From Gluconobacter japonicus (GTDB lineage: Bacteria; Pseudomonadota; Alphaproteobacteria; Acetobacterales; Acetobacteraceae): 64,000 bases of DNA. Both the position numbers and the translations under genes were made by a program. The stretch's first letter is position 1. Each line of letters starts with the position of its first letter. This document shows positions 62,214-64,000 of this stretch, piece by piece. Where the stretch lies: positions 186,001 to 250,000 of the forward strand of contig NZ_BEWO01000001.1 in the NCBI RefSeq assembly GCF_002723975.1, given 5' to 3'. The notes beneath the pieces were generated by a model, which did no database searches, was not told the DNA's origin, and saw nothing but the letters and a program-made list of their open reading frames with translations.

Positions 62214-64000
62214 CTATGGCTTCGGGAGCGTTTCTGAGAGAGCGGGCGCTGTGCGATCCACTCTCTCAAGGGCCGCGATCTCCGATCTGATTTTTCCGCT
62301 TTCGAGTTCCTCTGCAATTTCTGCAAGCGGCTCTCCGGCGGCAAGAGAGTCTGCCTTCGTCTGCCAGAACGCCGCAGCCTCAGGATCAGGCACGCACAAG
62401 TCTGCTGCCATATCGAAGCGCAGAAGCGTTACCTCACCGCTCAGGCGCCGCAACGACCGCAAGAGCTTGTGCGTGTGTTCGCTTTCCTGTCCGACATTCG
62501 ATAGCCCACCCAAAATTGGTAAAGAACCACGCGCAAATTCAGCTCGCGTCGTGTCTACTCCTGCCTGGCGCTGGGCTCTGTCTGTGGTGAGAGTGTCATC
62601 ACCATTGAGTACGGCAGCAAGATATCGCAGATTGCCAACAATCGCAGAACGCAGCAGGCCATTCATATCCTGTGTGACACCTTGCGGACAAACCGCAAAA
62701 GCACAGCCGAGGCCTATCAGGCTGCCCACCGTATTATCGAGAATACGTAACCACGCAATGCCGTGAGACGGCATCGTCATTTCCGTCACAATAATAAAAT
62801 GCGCACTCAGAAACATAACGAGCAGCGTGTAATTCACGGCCCGCATCGCAATCGCGCCAATTACGAACACCGCAAGCGCCACAGCCATTTCCGGCAGGCC
62901 TGGCAAGAATGGCGAAACCGCCAGAACCAGAACGCCACCACCAATTGTGCCCAGAACCCGTTCCAGAGCCCTTACCAGCGTGGTCTGACCGGAAGGCTGG
63001 ATCACCAGCAGAAACGCAACAAGTGCCCAGAACCCGTAGCTGAGACTTAGCCATTGCGTCGCCAGATATGTTCCCAGAAGCCCGACAACCATCCGCAATG
63101 CATGGCGCCAGATCACGGGCGTCAGACGGGCCACATGTCGGGGCGCTTCGGCGTCAAACGGCATTCGGGCTTTTTCTGCCAGCCCGTCCGCAAGATTACC
63201 CAATGTGCGCGCGCTGGTTGCAACAAGTTCGCTGATCGTACCGGAACGAACGCGAATACTGCCCGCAAGCGCAAGCGCCTCCTGAGATAATGCTTCAAGA
63301 TCGGGAACAGGTGCGAGGGCCGCCTCACTCGCATGCTGGCAGAGAGCAGAAAACGCAGCCAGCGTTCCGCGGGCCTCAAAATCCAGCCCGCGTGTTTCCA
63401 CAAGATGTTCGACGGCCAACATGGCCGTAAACAGACGTTCCGCACCAGCCAGAGACGCAATTAACCGTCCGCGCATACTGTAGCTGGCATGGCCCGCGTC
63501 AATCTGAAGCGCGACGCCCCTCGCCCGCTCAATCGCCGTTCGGATTGTCTGCCGGTGTACGGTTTCCTGCAATCGCCCTGCAGCCAGTTCCCCAGCCATC
63601 ACCGAGAGTAGTCTGTAACACCCTCCCACAGCACGACGTGCAGGAGCGTAGGGATGCTGTGGCCAGAGAAACAGGCATAGGAAAATGGCCCATACGCCTC
63701 CACCACCAAAGGCGTAACTGATGGTCAGCGCATCCGGTAGCGTATGGGCCGGGAAGCCAATACCAGCCAGCATGACACAGCCCAGAAGAGCGCAGAGCAA
63801 CGCCATACTTGGGACAAGCGCCCACGCCAGCCCCACGAACAGTCCTGTCACGATCAGCCAGGGCAGAACGCCCCAGAAAGGCGATGTGGCAATCAGGGAA
63901 GCAATACCGCCCAGCACGGCACCTGCAACAGTGAAAATACCCAGAATACGGAACTGCTCGCGCGCCGTGCCACCGGGTTCAATCAGGCAGCACCAAAACG
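62214..64000 (-). CDS. FUSC family membrane protein (start beyond window)
   Basis: The minus-strand frame is open to the window end, so the 5' part is missing; about 594 residues are present. The visible N-terminal part includes CLIEPGGTAREQFR, and the segments alternate in two membrane blocks (about 30-120 and 320-440) around cytosolic helices, as in FUSC/aromatic acid exporter proteins. It may expel aromatic acids or related compounds, but the substrate is unknown. Confidence 0.85.
   Translation of the reverse strand, partial: FWCCLIEPGGTAREQFRILGIFTVAGAVLGGIASLIATSPFWGVLPWLIVTGLFVGLAWALVPSMALLCALLGCVMLAGIGFPAHTLPDALTISYAFGGGGVWAIFLCLFLWPQHPYAPARRAVGGCYRLLSVMAGELAAGRLQETVHRQTIRTAIERARGVALQIDAGHASYSMRGRLIASLAGAERLFTAMLAVEHLVETRGLDFEARGTLAAFSALCQHASEAALAPVPDLEALSQEALALAGSIRVRSGTISELVATSARTLGNLADGLAEKARMPFDAEAPRHVARLTPVIWRHALRMVVGLLGTYLATQWLSLSYGFWALVAFLLVIQPSGQTTLVRALERVLGTIGGGVLVLAVSPFLPGLPEMAVALAVFVIGAIAMRAVNYTLLVMFLSAHFIIVTEMTMPSHGIAWLRILDNTVGSLIGLGCAFAVCPQGVTQDMNGLLRSAIVGNLRYLAAVLNGDDTLTTDRAQRQAGVDTTRAEFARGSLPILGGLSNVGQESEHTHKLLRSLRRLSGEVTLLRFDMAADLCVPDPEAAAFWQTKADSLAAGEPLAEIAEELESGKIRSEIAALERVDRTAPALSETLPKP

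Overview
The window reads as a continuous stretch of chromosome from an acetic acid bacterium (Acetobacteraceae, most like Gluconobacter). The grounds are gene content and protein style: ALAS-type heme synthesis, a secreted PQQ-type sugar dehydrogenase, an AKR11B-like aldo/keto reductase, a complete-looking Ccm cytochrome c maturation run, and frequent TTG/GTG starts. This is inference from recognised families, not a database match. I see no transposase, integrase, phage gene, CRISPR array, rRNA or tRNA. The gene at each edge (ccmF and a FUSC-family protein) is cut by the window.

Layout. 0-3.3 kb: tail of a ccmFGHI operon plus a coupled zinc-ribbon membrane protein. 3.3-10.1 kb: fumarase, a secreted S10 carboxypeptidase, then a bacteriophytochrome kinase followed by a membrane diguanylate cyclase. 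10.1-15.8 kb (minus): a PQQ-type dehydrogenase, then thiC under a TPP riboswitch, an unknown small protein, cvpA and purF. 15.9-25 kb: DUF1543, GGCT, a LysR gene coupled to hemA and divergent from a pirin, a degenerate EAL protein, an MFS carrier, a COG2509 flavoprotein and a UPF0114 protein. 25-37.6 kb: RHH protein, PfpI protein, a three-gene ABC-2 exporter, two cation diffusion facilitators, sdaA, a ClC carrier, an acid phosphatase, a SelW-like protein, a DinB protein and a Rieske oxygenase.

37.7-64 kb: a COG0523 GTPase coupled to a WD40 protein, a WaaL-like ligase, the aldo/keto reductase, a GT4 glycosyltransferase, mtnA, two lipoproteins, a rhodanese, a cysteine synthase, an OmpR-type two-component pair, a divergent AroE, a GntR/ABC operon with a clear operator, an AT-rich patch with a tiny lipoprotein, rsmB, a YggS homologue, kup-hemW, a nucleoside hydrolase, DUF1489, a secreted VOC protein coupled to a glycine-rich lipoprotein, and FUSC.

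The window is mostly housekeeping and envelope genes. The best leads for new biology are cis-regulatory: start codons or ribosome sites buried in inverted repeats (diguanylate cyclase, Rieske oxygenase, thiC), short upstream frames ending exactly on a gene start (phytochrome, Rieske oxygenase), a regulator fused by a four-base overlap to hemA, and GTPase-WD40 coupling. No obviously novel multi-gene system such as a defence island is visible.
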